DNA of 64,000 nucleotides from Thiohalobacter sp. (GTDB lineage: Bacteria; Pseudomonadota; Gammaproteobacteria; Thiohalobacterales; Thiohalobacteraceae), in contig NZ_JALTON010000058.1 in assembly GCF_027000115.1 (NCBI RefSeq), positions 1 to 64,000 of the forward strand, read 5' to 3'. Each line of letters begins with the position of its first letter. The stretch's first letter is position 1. A model generated the notes under the pieces. That model was not told where the DNA came from, did not search any database, and worked only from the letters and a program-made list of their open reading frames with translations. Shown in pieces: positions 14,173 to 25,300 of the stretch. The position numbers and the translations under genes are program-made.

Positions 14173-14511
14173 TCAGGCACCCAGGGCCGCATAGGCCGCG
14201 TCGTAATCGGCCTTGTCATTGTCCAGCACCACGCCCATGTTGCCATTGGCCACTGCCGACCACTCGAAACCGACCATGGTGAAACCCTCGATGGGGTAGA
14301 AGCCGCCCTGGCCGGTCAGTTTCTCCCAGCCGCGCGCCTGCATGGTCGCGATGGCCATGTTCGCCACCACGACATGCGCAAGCAGGTCCAGGGTATCGGC
14401 ATCCAGCGGCGTATCCGCCGCGGCCCGATGATCCTCGAGTTCCCCGCGGTCGTTGAAACGAAACGCCGCCACGGCGCCATCGAGCTGCATGAGACTTTCC
14501 AGATCAGCCAT
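14173..14511 (-). CDS. DUF2173 (roadblock/LC7-like) protein 2
   Basis: A 112-residue middle paralogue beginning MADLESLMQLDGAVAAFRFNDRG. It shares the LDGxVAAFRFNDRGEL opening with its downstream neighbour and the ARGWEKLTGQGGFYPIEGFTMVG segment where the neighbours have RGWTPPGGW and RGWAVRGPQ. Acidic and soluble. It lies 36 bases after the upstream paralogue. No catalytic motif is visible; a role as a small dimeric adaptor is an inference from the fold. Confidence 0.72.
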   Translation of the reverse strand: MADLESLMQLDGAVAAFRFNDRGELEDHRAAADTPLDADTLDLLAHVVVANMAIATMQARGWEKLTGQGGFYPIEGFTMVGFEWSAVANGNMGVVLDNDKADYDAAYAALGA

Positions 14512-14547
14512 GCGTACATCCCCCTTGCACTGTTCGTCCCTGCTGGT

Positions 14548-14904
14548 TCAGATGAGATCTTCCGTGGCATCAGCCAGCCGCTCGCGCATCAGCTTCATCA
14601 CCCGGTTCAGGACCCCGGGCTCGTTGCGCAAGAAGCAGAACACGTTGGCGATCACGCAGACCGTCATCTGCGGGCCCCGCACCGCCCAGCCGCGCGCCGG
14701 CGCCACGCCGCTGTCCTCGCGGAAGCTGGCCATGATGTCGGTCTGCATGTGAACACCCATGGTATTGGCCCGGCACATGATGGAAGCCATGCGTGCCAGG
14801 TCTTCGTTGAGTTGCCCCTTGTAGGAAAATCGATCGCCGCGGTAGGAATACTCGCCGGCTGCGATCACACCTTCCTGATCTGCCAGCTCTCCGATCAATG
14901 ACAT
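14548..14904 (-). CDS. DUF2173 (roadblock/LC7-like) protein 3
   Basis: The first gene of the trio. I choose the ATG at 14904 (MSLIGELADQEGVIAAGEYSYRG), preceded by GAGGGGGCG, giving 118 residues. The longer open frame has no similarity upstream. It is the most divergent copy, with three cysteines in the C-terminal half (SIMCRANT, VCVIANVFCFLRN) that the others lack at these positions. Two direct repeats about 110-140 bases upstream may be its operator. Confidence 0.72.
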   Translation of the reverse strand: MSLIGELADQEGVIAAGEYSYRGDRFSYKGQLNEDLARMASIMCRANTMGVHMQTDIMASFREDSGVAPARGWAVRGPQMTVCVIANVFCFLRNEPGVLNRVMKLMRERLADATEDLI

Positions 14905-15013
14905 CGCCCCCTCTCCTCTGGTGACCCGCCGTCTTTGTTGCTGTTCTGTGCCCAGCGCCTGGGAACAAGGGCTATACCTGAGCATTTAGGAAAACTATTT
15001 ACACAACCCATCC

Positions 15014-15044
15014 CCCTTTGTCACGGTTGCGTCACCCCTTGTCA
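15014..15044. promoter_or_regulatory. Direct repeat, possible operator of the DUF2173 operon
   Basis: CCCTTTGTCA (15014-15023) and CCCCTTGTCA (15035-15044) lie exactly 21 bases apart, two helical turns, in the gap between the DUF2173 operon and the divergent RDD gene. This spacing suits a tandem activator or repressor site. No matching regulator is identified. Confidence 0.25.
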
Positions 15045-15079
15045 TCTGGTACGAAGGTGTATTGACCCGACGGGCCGCC

Positions 15080-15526
15080 ATGAAACGTCCACCGATTCCC
15101 TCACCCGCCACCGGCCTGCCGCGCGCAGGGCTGCTGCGCCGACTGGGCGCCATGTTCTATGACACGCTGCTGGTGCTGGCTCTGTTATTCGTTGCCACCG
15201 CGGCCGCCATGCCCTTCGGTGGCGGCGCGCGCATCGCACATGACAACCCGCTGTTCCCGGCCTATCTGCTGGCCGTGATCTACCTGTTCTTCGCCTGGTT
15301 CTGGATCCATGGCGGCCAGACACTGGGCATGCGCGCCTGGAAGCTGCGGGTACAGCGCATGGACGGCCGGCCGCTGGGCTGGCTGCAAAGCCTTTTGCGC
15401 TTCATGGCCGCCATCGCCGCGCTGCTGCCGCTGGGCCTCGGCCTGTGGTGGCTGCTGTTCGACCGCGAGGGCCTGGCCTGGCACGACCGCTTTTCGGAGT
15501 CGGAGGTGGTGGTACTGCCGAACTGA
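15080..15526 (+). CDS. RDD family membrane protein
   Basis: A 148-residue inner-membrane protein. The ATG at 15080 gives MKRPPIPSPATGLPRAGLLRRLGAMFYDTLLV, where the R...D pair before the first membrane helix is the RDD signature. Three hydrophobic helices are seen (about residues 28-48, 60-80 and 113-135). The family is widespread, with proposed transport roles that remain uncertain. It converges with lptG across a hairpin. Confidence 0.85.
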   Translation: MKRPPIPSPATGLPRAGLLRRLGAMFYDTLLVLALLFVATAAAMPFGGGARIAHDNPLFPAYLLAVIYLFFAWFWIHGGQTLGMRAWKLRVQRMDGRPLGWLQSLLRFMAAIAALLPLGLGLWWLLFDREGLAWHDRFSESEVVVLPN

Positions 15527-15556
15527 CGTCCCCGGATTCCGCTACGCCGTATCCGG

Positions 15557-15602
15557 GCTAGCCCGCATATTGCTGCGGCCCTGGTGCAACATGCGGGCTA
15601 GC
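15557..15602. terminator. Long-loop inverted repeat between RDD gene and lptG
   Basis: GCTAGCCCGCAT (15557-15568) and ATGCGGGCTAGC (15591-15602) form a perfect 12-base inverted repeat with nested complementarity inside. It overlaps the lptG stop codon, in the gap between two convergent genes, and is probably a bidirectional terminator. No T tract is present. Confidence 0.45.
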
Positions 15603-16662
15603 GCCGCAGATGCAGCATCCAGCCGCCGAAGGCAGCAAACAGGAGCGACGGCAACGCTGCGCTGGCGAGCGGCGGAAAACCGTATACCTGTCCGAGATGA
15701 CCAAGAAACTGGTTGATCAGGTAGAACGCAAGCCCGAGCAGGATGCCGATCAGCAGCCGCTGTCCCACCCCGCCGCTGCGCTGCTGGACAAAGACGAACG
15801 GCAGTGCGACGTAGAGCATGACCAGCGCCGCGACCGGCGCCATGACACGCTGCCAGAAGGCCAGCTCGTAGCGGCCGGTATCGAGCCGGTTCTCGCGCAG
15901 ATAGCCGATGTAGCGGCGCAGATCGCGCGCCGAAAGGCTGGCGGGCTCCAGTGCCACCACGCTCAGCAGTTCCGGATCGAGCACGGAATCCCAACGCATC
16001 TCGTCGAAGGGCTCCAGCGAGAAGCCGTCCTCGGCCAGGGTCGCCGCGCGCCCCTTGTACACCACCCAGCCGCGTTCGTCGAAGGCGGCGGTCTTGGCCT
16101 GCAGGATGCGCCGCAGCGCGCCGCGGTCGTCGGTTTCGTAAATCTCCACGCCACCGAGCCGGCCATCGGGGAAAACCTCGAGAATGCGCACGAATCGGTT
16201 GCCGTCGCGTGCCCAGATGCCGTACTCGCTGCGATAGGTCACCCGCTGCGACTGCGCCGTGGCGCGCAGGTTCTCGGCCATGTGCTGCGCCGGCGGCGCC
16301 ACGAACTCGCCCACCGCCACCACCACGGCCAGCATCAGCAGCCCCGCGCGCAGCACCGACAGCGCAATGCGGTTGATGGACACCCCGGCCGCGCGCAGCA
16401 CCACCAGTTCCGACTGCGCCGCCAGCGCACCGAGTCCCAGCAACGCGCCCAGCAGGGCCGATACGGGAAACAGCTCGTGGATCCGCCCGGGCACGGTCAG
16501 CGCGACATAGAGGATCACCTCGCGCAGGCCATAGCGGCCGCGGCCGATCTCCTGCACCTCGTTGAGGAAGGCAAAGAAGACATCGATGGCCACCAGCACC
16601 AGCAGCGCCATACCGGTGCCCAGCACAACCGTGCGCCCCAGATAGCGGTCGATGATCTTCAT
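15598..16662 (-). CDS. lptG: LPS export ABC permease LptG
   Basis: Inner-membrane permease of the LptB2FG complex that extracts lipopolysaccharide and feeds it to the LptC-A-D bridge. I use the ATG at 16662 ([17 protein letters not shown]), which overlaps the lptF stop by four bases (ATGA); upstream codons lie in lptF. The 354 residues show three N-terminal and three C-terminal membrane helices around a periplasmic beta-jellyroll domain. The motif AAQSELVVLRAAGVS matches the coupling-helix region of the family. Confidence 0.95.
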   Translation of the reverse strand: MKIIDRYLGRTVVLGTGMALLVLVAIDVFFAFLNEVQEIGRGRYGLREVILYVALTVPGRIHELFPVSALLGALLGLGALAAQSELVVLRAAGVSINRIALSVLRAGLLMLAVVVAVGEFVAPPAQHMAENLRATAQSQRVTYRSEYGIWARDGNRFVRILEVFPDGRLGGVEIYETDDRGALRRILQAKTAAFDERGWVVYKGRAATLAEDGFSLEPFDEMRWDSVLDPELLSVVALEPASLSARDLRRYIGYLRENRLDTGRYELAFWQRVMAPVAALVMLYVALPFVFVQQRSGGVGQRLLIGILLGLAFYLINQFLGHLGQVYGFPPLASAALPSLLFAAFGGWMLHLRR

Positions 16663-17738
16663 GTCCGCACGCGCCCGGGCCGCGGACGCGCCCGCCACCA
16701 CAGCAGACCACCCAGCAGCAGTGGCAGGGCATGCACCCACCAGACGCCGGGCAGGGGCGGCAGCAGGCCGCGTTCCACCCAGACCTGGGCGGTGCCAAGG
16801 AGGTTGTAGTAGACGACGAACACCAGCACAGCGATGAACAGCCGGCCCCAGCGTCCGTCACGCGGCCGTGCGCGGGCCAGTGGCAGCGCCAGCCAGGTCA
16901 GCATCACTGCGGCCAGAGGCAGCGACAGTCGCCACTGCAGCTCGGCAATGTCCTTGGCGCTCGCCGAGGCCAGCAGTGCCGGCGTGGGCCGCGCGTCCTG
17001 CTTGTCCGGAACCGTCACCGTGCCGCTGTACTCGACGCGCAGCCCATGACGCTCGAAGCGCATGATGCGGAACGCCGGATCCCCCGGCAGGCCCTGATAG
17101 CGCCAGCCGTCCTCCAGCACCAGGAAGCGATCTCCGGTCTCGGGATGGGGCGCCACCTCGGCGCGACGGGCGGTGACGATCAGCGGCGGATCGTTGCGCA
17201 GATCGCGCACGAAAACATTTTCCATTGCCTGGCCGCCGGAGACCCGCTCGGCGTAGAAGATCAGCCGGCCCTCGCGGGCCTCCTGGAAGCGGCCCGCGAC
17301 CACGCCACCGATGTCGGTGGCGGCCTCGGCCTGCGCGCGCAGCTCATAGCCGAGCGCCGCGGTCCGGGGCGCCACCTCCAGCGCCAGCAGCGCCAGCAAC
17401 AGCGCAACCACGCCGGCCAATGCCAGAAGCGGCCGATACAGGGTGGCGGGACCCACGCCACAGGCAGCCAGCGCGACCATTTCACTGTCGCGATACAGGC
17501 GGCCCAGCGCCAGCAACACGCCCAGGAACAGCGCCAGAGGCAACAGCGTGGTGAGATAGCTGATGGACTTGAGGCCCAACAGGGTCATGATGACCGAGGC
17601 GGGAATCTCGCCGGCGGCCGCCTCGCCCAGGTAGCGGACCAGGCGGTTGACCACCACGATGGCCCACAGCACCAGGGTCACGGCCAGCCAGCTGGCCAGC
17701 ACCTCGCGCAGCAGATATCGATCCAGGACTCGAAGCAC
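16659..17738 (-). CDS. lptF: LPS export ABC permease LptF
   Basis: Partner permease of LptG in lipopolysaccharide export. The 359 residues start from the GTG at 17738 ([17 protein letters not shown]), matching the family N-terminus. The coupling motif [19 protein letters not shown] is clear, and the topology is again six helices with a central periplasmic domain. It diverges from pepA, the usual arrangement in gammaproteobacteria. Confidence 0.95.
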   Translation of the reverse strand: MLRVLDRYLLREVLASWLAVTLVLWAIVVVNRLVRYLGEAAAGEIPASVIMTLLGLKSISYLTTLLPLALFLGVLLALGRLYRDSEMVALAACGVGPATLYRPLLALAGVVALLLALLALEVAPRTAALGYELRAQAEAATDIGGVVAGRFQEAREGRLIFYAERVSGGQAMENVFVRDLRNDPPLIVTARRAEVAPHPETGDRFLVLEDGWRYQGLPGDPAFRIMRFERHGLRVEYSGTVTVPDKQDARPTPALLASASAKDIAELQWRLSLPLAAVMLTWLALPLARARPRDGRWGRLFIAVLVFVVYYNLLGTAQVWVERGLLPPLPGVWWVHALPLLLGGLLWWRARPRPGRVRT

Positions 17739-17896
17739 CCGCGTACCCGTCCACCCATCTGGAAAAGGCCGGCGAAACCGGTAGACTAGCCGCCAAGTTG
17801 CGCCGGGCCGCGGCGCGGGCGGAAAGCCGCAGTGTACACCCTGCCCGCCGCGCTTTTCGAGTCGCTGCCCCCCTCACGCTTGCACAGGAGTCCCCC

Positions 17897-19390
17897 ATGA
17901 AATTCACCGTCAAGAGTGGCAATCCCGAAAAGCAGCGATCCGCCTGCCTGGTGCTGGGCGTGTTCGAAAACCGCCGCCTCTCGGCACCGGCGCGCTCGGT
18001 GGACAAGGCTTCGCACGGCTTCATCGGCGGCGTGCTGCGCCGCGGCGATCTGCCCGGCCAGCCAGGCCAGACGCTGCTGCTGCACAATGTCCCCGGCGTG
18101 CTGGCCGACCGCGTGCTGCTGGTGGGCTGCGGCAAGGAACGCGAGTTCGACGAGACCAAGTTCCAGACCGCCGTGAGCGCCGCCGCGCGCTATCTGAACG
18201 ATACCGGCGCCACCGAGGCGGTGAATTGCCTGACCGAGTTGCCGATCAAGGGCCGCGACCTGTACTGGAACCTGCGCCAGGCCGTGATCGCCACCGAGGA
18301 CGCCCTGTACCGCTTCGAGCAGTGCAAGAGCGAGGTGCAGAAGGTCCGCAAGCCACTCAAGCGCATGACCCTGAGCGTGCCCAGCCGCCGCAACCTCGAC
18401 CATGGCGAGGCCGCGGTGCGCGAGGGGACGGCCATTGCCGCCGGCATGAACCTGGCCAAGGACCTCGGCAACCTGCCCGGAAATATCTGTACCCCCACCT
18501 ATCTCGCCGATACCGCCCGCGAGCTGGCCCGCAAGTCGCGCAAGGCAAAGGTGACGGTGCTGGATGAGAAGGCCATGGAAAAGCTGGGCATGGGTGCCCT
18601 GCTGTCGGTGGCACGCGGCAGCCGCGAGCCGGCCCGGCTGATCACGCTGGAATACCGCGGCGGCCGCAAGGACCGCAAGCCGGTGGTGCTGGTCGGCAAG
18701 GGCGTGACCTTCGACTCCGGCGGCATCTCGCTCAAGCCGGGCCAGTCCATGGACGAAATGAAGTTCGACATGTGCGGCGCGGCCAGCGTGCTCGGCACGC
18801 TGAGGACGGTGATCGAGCTGGAGCTGCCGATCAATGTCGTCGGCATCATCCCGGCCACCGAAAACCTGCCCGACGGCCAGGCCACCAAGCCCGGCGACAT
18901 CGTCACCAGCATGTCCGGACAGACCATCGAGATCCTCAACACCGATGCCGAAGGACGCCTGATCCTGTGCGATGCCCTCACCTATGCCGGGCGCTACGAG
19001 CCGGACGCGGTCATCGACATCGCCACCCTCACCGGCGCCTGCGTGATCGCGCTGGGCAGCCATGCCGCCGGCCTGCTCACCAACCACGCGCCACTCGGCA
19101 ACGAGCTGCTGAACGCCGGCCGCGCCGCGCGCGACCGCGCCTGGGAGCTGCCGCTGTGGGACGACTACCAGCAGCAGCTCGAAAGCAACTTCGCCGACAT
19201 GCAGAACATCGGCGGCCGCGAGGCCGGCACCATCACCGCCGCCTGTTTCCTCTCCCGCTTCACCCGCGACTACCGCTGGGCGCACCTCGACATCGCCGGC
19301 GTGGCCTGGAAGCAGGGCAAGGAAAAGGGTGCCACCGGCCGCCCCGTGCCGCTGCTGACCCAGTACCTGCTGCACAAGGCGGGCCACTGA
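17897..19390 (+). CDS. pepA: Leucyl aminopeptidase (M17)
   Basis: Cytosolic di-zinc aminopeptidase; in E. coli PepA also binds DNA as a recombination and pyrimidine-operon accessory factor. The ATG at 17897 follows an AGGAG site and gives 497 residues. The M17 signature NTDAEGRL is intact, as are the metal and catalytic residues in [16 protein letters not shown] and [12 protein letters not shown]. It leads the pepA-holC-valS series. Confidence 0.96.
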   Translation: MKFTVKSGNPEKQRSACLVLGVFENRRLSAPARSVDKASHGFIGGVLRRGDLPGQPGQTLLLHNVPGVLADRVLLVGCGKEREFDETKFQTAVSAAARYLNDTGATEAVNCLTELPIKGRDLYWNLRQAVIATEDALYRFEQCKSEVQKVRKPLKRMTLSVPSRRNLDHGEAAVREGTAIAAGMNLAKDLGNLPGNICTPTYLADTARELARKSRKAKVTVLDEKAMEKLGMGALLSVARGSREPARLITLEYRGGRKDRKPVVLVGKGVTFDSGGISLKPGQSMDEMKFDMCGAASVLGTLRTVIELELPINVVGIIPATENLPDGQATKPGDIVTSMSGQTIEILNTDAEGRLILCDALTYAGRYEPDAVIDIATLTGACVIALGSHAAGLLTNHAPLGNELLNAGRAARDRAWELPLWDDYQQQLESNFADMQNIGGREAGTITAACFLSRFTRDYRWAHLDIAGVAWKQGKEKGATGRPVPLLTQYLLHKAGH

Positions 19391-19406
19391 GCCGCCGGAC
19401 CCCGGC

Positions 19407-19850
19407 ATGACGCGGGTCGACTTCTACGTTCTCCCCGGCAGCGACCGCCGCGAGCGCGAGCTGCTCGCCTGCCGCATCGCCGAGAAGGCCTATGCCGCCG
19501 GCCACCGGGTCTATGTGCATGCCGCCAGCGCCGCCGAGGTGCAGGCACTGGACCAGCTGCTGTGGACCTTCCGCGCCGGCAGCTTCGTGCCCCATGTCTG
19601 TCACCCGGATCCCGAGGCCGCGCACACGCCCGTCCTGCTCGGCCACGACCACGAGCCCGACACCCACACCGACGTGCTGATCAACTTTGCCCAGGAAGTC
19701 CCCCTGTTCTTCGGCCGCTTCGAGCGCGTGGTGGAACTGGTCGACCAGCAGCCGGAATGGCTGGAGGCCGCCCGCGCCCGCTATCGCTTCTACCGTGAAC
19801 GCGGCTACCCGCTGGCATCGCACAAGCTGGGCGAGGACAGTCGGAAATGA
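19407..19850 (+). CDS. holC: DNA polymerase III chi subunit
   Basis: Clamp-loader accessory subunit that links the replicase to single-strand-binding protein. The 147 residues are the expected size. The N-terminal strand MTRVDFYVLPGS, the LLACRIAEKAYAAGHRVYVHA helix-strand unit and the DQLLWTFRAGSFVPH loop match HolC. It starts 16 bases after pepA and precedes valS, the classical arrangement. Confidence 0.93.
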   Translation: MTRVDFYVLPGSDRRERELLACRIAEKAYAAGHRVYVHAASAAEVQALDQLLWTFRAGSFVPHVCHPDPEAAHTPVLLGHDHEPDTHTDVLINFAQEVPLFFGRFERVVELVDQQPEWLEAARARYRFYRERGYPLASHKLGEDSRK

Positions 19851-19860
19851 GGCGCTGACA

Positions 19861-19885
19861 ACGCAGAGGTCGCAGAGGCGCAGAG
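19861..19885. repeat. Short tandem CGCAGAG repeat
   Basis: CGCAGAG occurs three times at 19862, 19871 and 19879 in the holC-valS gap. It resembles low-complexity intergenic repeats common in bacterial genomes. No function is evident. Confidence 0.6.
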
Positions 19886-19981
19886 CACGCCGAGAAGAAA
19901 GGGATGCCCGCCCGGCACGGCACGGCACCCACCGTGCCCCGCGCCCTGCCCTCACGCCTCACGCCCCACCCCTCACTCCGC

Positions 19982-19987
19982 TATAAT
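19982..19987 (+). promoter_or_regulatory. Candidate -10 box of valS
   Basis: A perfect TATAAT lies 38 bases before the valS ATG. There is no convincing -35 box, so valS may have its own weak or activated promoter in addition to readthrough from holC. Confidence 0.4.
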
Positions 19988-20025
19988 GCGCCCTCCGCAT
20001 CGCAGCCCCCGGAGCCCCTGGCCTG

Positions 20026-22788
20026 ATGGACAAGACCTACGATCCCCACGCCATCGAGCAGCGCTGGTACGAAACCTGGGAATCCCGCGGCTGGTTCGCG
20101 CCACGTGGCGAGGGCAGGCCCTACTGCATCATGATCCCGCCGCCGAACGTCACCGGCAGCCTGCACATGGGGCATGCCTTCCAGGACACCATCATGGACG
20201 CGCTGATCCGCTACCACCGCATGCGGGGCGACAACACCCTGTGGCAGCCGGGCACCGACCATGCCGGCATTGCCACCCAGATGGTGGTGGAGCGCCAGCT
20301 CGAGGCCGAGGGCCTGACGCGGCACGATCTGGGCCGCGAGCAGTTCATCGAGCGGGTCTGGCAGTGGAAAGCCGAGTCCGGCGGCACCATTACCCGCCAG
20401 TTGCGACGCATGGGCGCCTCGCTGGACTGGTCGCGCGAACGTTTCACCATGGACGAGGGCCTGTCGGCGGCGGTGCGCGAGGTCTTCGTCAAGCTGTACG
20501 AGGACGGCCTCATCTACCGCGGCAAGCGGCTGGTGAACTGGGACCCGGTGCTGCACACCGCGGTATCCGATCTGGAAGTGGTGTCCGAGGAGGAATCCGG
20601 GCACCTGTGGCACATGCGCTATCCGCTGGCCGATGGCTCCGGCCATCTGGTGGTCGCCACCACCCGTCCCGAGACCCTGCTCGGCGACACCGCCGTGGCC
20701 GTGCACCCCGATGACGAACGCTACCGCGACCTGGTCGGCAGGACGGTGAGGCTGCCGCTGGCCGACCGCGAGATTCCGATCATCGCCGACGAATACGTCG
20801 ACCCCGAGTTCGGCACCGGCGTGGTGAAGATCACCCCGGCGCACGACTTCAACGACTATGCCGTGGGCCAGCGCCACAAGCTGCCCATGATCAACGTGTT
20901 CACGGTCGATGCGGCCATGAACGACCAGGTCCCGGAGAAGTATCGCGGGCTGGACCGCTACGAGGCGCGCGATGTCATCGTGCACGACCTGCAGGCACTC
21001 GGCCTGCTGGAGAAGGTCGAGGACCACCGGCTGATGGTGCCGCGCGGCGACCGCTCCGGCGCGGTCATCGAGCCCTTCCTCACCGACCAGTGGTTCGTCC
21101 GCGCCGAGCCGCTGGCGAAGCCCGCCATCGAGGCAGTGGAAACCGGCCGCATCCGCTTCGTGCCGGACAACTGGAAGAACACCTATTTCGAGTGGATGCG
21201 CAACATCCAGGACTGGTGCATCTCGCGCCAGATCTGGTGGGGCCACCGCATCCCGGCCTGGTACGACGAGGCCGGCAATGTCTACGTCGGCCGCAGCGAG
21301 AAAGAGGTCAGGGAGAAGCACGGCCTGGGCGACACCCCGCTGCGCCAGGACGAGGACGTGCTGGACACCTGGTTCAGCTCCGCGCTCTGGCCCTTCTCCA
21401 CCCTGGGCTGGCCCGAACAGACCCCGGAACTCGAAACCTTCTATCCCACCAGCGTGCTGGTCACCGGCTTCGACATCATCTTCTTCTGGGTGGCCCGCAT
21501 GATCATGATGGGCCTGAAGTTCATGGGCGACGTGCCCTTCCGCGAGGTCTACATCCATGGCCTGGTGCGCGACGCCCACGGCCAGAAGATGTCCAAGTCC
21601 AAGGGCAATGTACTCGATCCCATCGATCTCATCGACGGCATCGATCTCGAATCGCTGATCCGCAAGCGCACCTCGGGACTGATGCAGCCGCAGATGGCTA
21701 AGAAGATCGAGCAGCAGACGCGCAAGGATTTCCCCGACGGCATCCCCGCCTTCGGCACCGACGCCCTGCGCTTCACCTTCGCCGCGCTGGCTTCCACCGG
21801 CCGCGACATCAACTTCGACCTGGGCCGCATCGAGGGCTACCGCAACTTCTGCAACAAGATCTGGAATGCCGCGCGCTACGTGCTGATGAACACCGAGGGC
21901 CGGGACTGCGGCATCGACGGCGGCGACATGGTGTTCAGTGTCGCCGACCACTGGATCCGCTCGCGGCTGGCGCAGGCCACGGCCCGGGTGCGCGAGGCCG
22001 TCGACGGCTACCGCCTCGACCTGGCCGCCCAGGCCATCTACGAGTTCACCTGGAACCAGTACTGCGACTGGTACCTGGAACTGTCCAAGAGCGTGCTCAG
22101 CGACGAGGCCGCCAGCCCGGAGGCGCAGCGCGGCACGCGCCATACCCTGATCACCGTGCTCGAGAGCCTGCTGCGGCTGACGCACCCGCTGATGCCCTTC
22201 ATCACCGAGGAAATCTGGCAGCGCGTCGCGCCGCTGGCGGGTCGTGGCGGGGAAACCATCATGCTCGCGCCCTATCCCGAGGCGGATGAAAGTCAAATAA
22301 ATGACGCGGCCATCGCCGAAATGGAATGGGTGATGACATTCATCCTCGGTGTACGCAAGATCCGCTCCGGCATGAACATCGATCCGCGCAAAAAGCTGCC
22401 GGTGATCGTCGATCCGGCCGGCGAGGAAGACAGAAAGATTCTGGAAAGGAACCGCCAGTACTTGATTAATCTCGGAAGAGTGGCGAGTATAGAGATCCTC
22501 GCCGAGGGCGGGGAGGCGCCCGAGTCCGCCACGGCCCTGGTCGGGAAGACCCGACTGTTCATCCCGATGGCCGGGCTGATCGACAAGGAAGCGGAACTGG
22601 CGCGCCTGAAGAAGGAACTGGACAAGCACCGTACGGAGTGGGAGAGGGCCGAGAAGAAACTCGCCAATCCCGGCTTCGTGGAAAAGGCTCCGGAGGCCGT
22701 GGTGGCCAGGGAACGGGAAAAACTCGAACGGCTGACCACCACCATCCGCGAGCTCAAGGAACAGCTGGCCAGGATCGAGCGCATCTGA
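20026..22788 (+). CDS. valS: Valyl-tRNA synthetase
   Basis: Charges tRNA-Val. The 920-residue class I synthetase has its HIGH motif as HMGH in [14 protein letters not shown] near residues 40-53 and KMSKS in [14 protein letters not shown] near residue 522. An editing domain with [13 protein letters not shown] lies between them. The C-terminal tail from about residue 850 is a charged, heptad-rich coiled coil of the kind that contacts tRNA. It is complete and of normal length. Confidence 0.98.
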   Translation: MDKTYDPHAIEQRWYETWESRGWFAPRGEGRPYCIMIPPPNVTGSLHMGHAFQDTIMDALIRYHRMRGDNTLWQPGTDHAGIATQMVVERQLEAEGLTRHDLGREQFIERVWQWKAESGGTITRQLRRMGASLDWSRERFTMDEGLSAAVREVFVKLYEDGLIYRGKRLVNWDPVLHTAVSDLEVVSEEESGHLWHMRYPLADGSGHLVVATTRPETLLGDTAVAVHPDDERYRDLVGRTVRLPLADREIPIIADEYVDPEFGTGVVKITPAHDFNDYAVGQRHKLPMINVFTVDAAMNDQVPEKYRGLDRYEARDVIVHDLQALGLLEKVEDHRLMVPRGDRSGAVIEPFLTDQWFVRAEPLAKPAIEAVETGRIRFVPDNWKNTYFEWMRNIQDWCISRQIWWGHRIPAWYDEAGNVYVGRSEKEVREKHGLGDTPLRQDEDVLDTWFSSALWPFSTLGWPEQTPELETFYPTSVLVTGFDIIFFWVARMIMMGLKFMGDVPFREVYIHGLVRDAHGQKMSKSKGNVLDPIDLIDGIDLESLIRKRTSGLMQPQMAKKIEQQTRKDFPDGIPAFGTDALRFTFAALASTGRDINFDLGRIEGYRNFCNKIWNAARYVLMNTEGRDCGIDGGDMVFSVADHWIRSRLAQATARVREAVDGYRLDLAAQAIYEFTWNQYCDWYLELSKSVLSDEAASPEAQRGTRHTLITVLESLLRLTHPLMPFITEEIWQRVAPLAGRGGETIMLAPYPEADESQINDAAIAEMEWVMTFILGVRKIRSGMNIDPRKKLPVIVDPAGEEDRKILERNRQYLINLGRVASIEILAEGGEAPESATALVGKTRLFIPMAGLIDKEAELARLKKELDKHRTEWERAEKKLANPGFVEKAPEAVVAREREKLERLTTTIRELKEQLARIERI

Positions 22789-22815
22789 GGCCGGGGGCAG
22801 TCTCAGCGTCCCTGA

Positions 22816-22842
22816 CCCGGATCACGAATCGCGAAATCCGGG
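22816..22842. terminator. Inverted repeat after valS
   Basis: CCCGGAT (22816-22822) and ATCCGGG (22836-22842) form a hairpin with a 13-base loop, 28 bases after the valS stop. No T tract. It may stop or trim the valS transcript. Confidence 0.35.
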
Positions 22843-22843
22843 C

Positions 22844-22871
22844 TAAAGTTGTACGGACTGCCGGCCGATAG
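22844..22871 (+). promoter_or_regulatory. Candidate sigma-28 (FliA) promoter
   Basis: TAAAGTT at 22844-22850 and GCCGATAG at 22864-22871 match the FliA consensus TAAAGTTT and GCCGATAA. The gap after TAAA is 16 bases and not the usual 15. It lies about 180 bases upstream of the HD-GYP gene at 23048. If active, it would tie that gene to flagellar expression. Confidence 0.4.
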
Positions 22872-23047
22872 GCACCCTTGTCTGTCGGGAAAGCCGGGCA
22901 CGAGGACCACGCGCAGAATGCGGTCCCGAGTCCGGTGACACGGAAAGAAACACCGGCAGCCGGTTGGAACCACCGACACGCGAAGGACAGGGAGGAACAA
23001 GAAGCTCCGCGTGCCGCCCAAGGGAACGAGGGACGATTGGGGGCCCG

Positions 23048-24133
<1,086 letters not shown>

Positions 24134-24205
24134 GCCGCGTACCCGCGCGCGCCCTGATCGGATACACTGGAGCTATCCAGGCCACACCCCGTATCCGAAT
24201 CCTCC

Positions 24206-25300
24206 ATGCCCCGTTTTCTCGGCAGCCCCGACTTTGCCCACGACCTGCCCGACCGGCTGGGCGTGCTGGTCACCAACCTCGGCACGCCGGATGCGCCGAC
24301 AGCGGCCGCCGTCCGCCGCTATCTGGCCGAGTTCCTGTGGGATCCGCGCGTGGTCGAATTCCCGCGGCCGCTGTGGTGGCTGGTACTCAACGGCATCATC
24401 CTGCGCGTGCGCCCGCGCAAGGTGGCGAAGAGCTACGCCGCCATCTGGACCGACGCCGGCGCCCCGCTGCTCGACATCGCCCGCCGGCAACAGGCGGCCC
24501 TGCAGGCCGAACTCGAACGCACCCTGCCCGGCCCGGTGGTGGTTGCGCTGGGCATGCGCTACGGCAACCCCTCCATCGCCTCGGCCCTGCGCCGGTTGCA
24601 CGAGGCCGGCGTGCGGCGGCTGCTGGTGCTGCCGCTGTATCCGCAGTACTCGGCGACCACCACCGGCTCCACCTTCGATGCCGTGGCCGAGGAACTGCGC
24701 CAGTGGCGCTGGCTGCCGGAACTGCGCATGGTCACTCACTACCACGACGATCCCGGCTACATCGACGCGCTGGCCAACAGCATCCGCGAGCAGCGCGATC
24801 CCGAGGCGCGGCTGCTGATGTCCTTTCATGGCGTGCCGCGCCGCTATCTGGATGCGGGCGATCCCTACCATTGTGAATGTCACAAGACCGCCCGCCTGCT
24901 CGCCGAACGCCTCGGGCTGGCCGACGACGAGTGGCAGATCGGCTTTCAGTCGCGCTTCGGCCGCGAGGAATGGCTCAAGCCCTACACCGACCACCTGCTG
25001 CGTGACTGGGCGCGCGAAGGCGTGCGCAAGGTACAGGTGGTCTGCCCGGGCTTCTCGGCCGATTGCCTGGAGACACTGGAAGAGATCGCGGAACAGAACC
25101 ACGACCTCTTCCTGACCCATGGCGGCGAATCTCTGCACTACATTCCGGCGCTCAATGACCGCGCCGACCACATCGCCGCGCTGGCCGACATCGTCCGCCG
25201 CAGCATCGCCGACTGGCCCGAGGCGCGCGCCGGCCACGACGCCGCCACCGAGGCCACCGCCCGCGCCGAACGCGCGCGCGCCCTCGGAGCACCGCGTTGA
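24206..25300 (+). CDS. hemH: Ferrochelatase
   Basis: Inserts ferrous iron into protoporphyrin IX, the last step of haem synthesis. The 364 residues begin with GVLVTNLGTPDAP, the family N-terminal strand. The metal-binding histidine is in SFHGVPRRYLDAGDPYHCEC, and the catalytic glutamate lies in CPGFSADCLETLEEI. The cysteines of DPYHCECH are of interest because some ferrochelatases carry a [2Fe-2S] cluster, but this is not established here. Its stop overlaps the TTG start of the next gene. Confidence 0.96.
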   Translation: MPRFLGSPDFAHDLPDRLGVLVTNLGTPDAPTAAAVRRYLAEFLWDPRVVEFPRPLWWLVLNGIILRVRPRKVAKSYAAIWTDAGAPLLDIARRQQAALQAELERTLPGPVVVALGMRYGNPSIASALRRLHEAGVRRLLVLPLYPQYSATTTGSTFDAVAEELRQWRWLPELRMVTHYHDDPGYIDALANSIREQRDPEARLLMSFHGVPRRYLDAGDPYHCECHKTARLLAERLGLADDEWQIGFQSRFGREEWLKPYTDHLLRDWAREGVRKVQVVCPGFSADCLETLEEIAEQNHDLFLTHGGESLHYIPALNDRADHIAALADIVRRSIADWPEARAGHDAATEATARAERARALGAPR

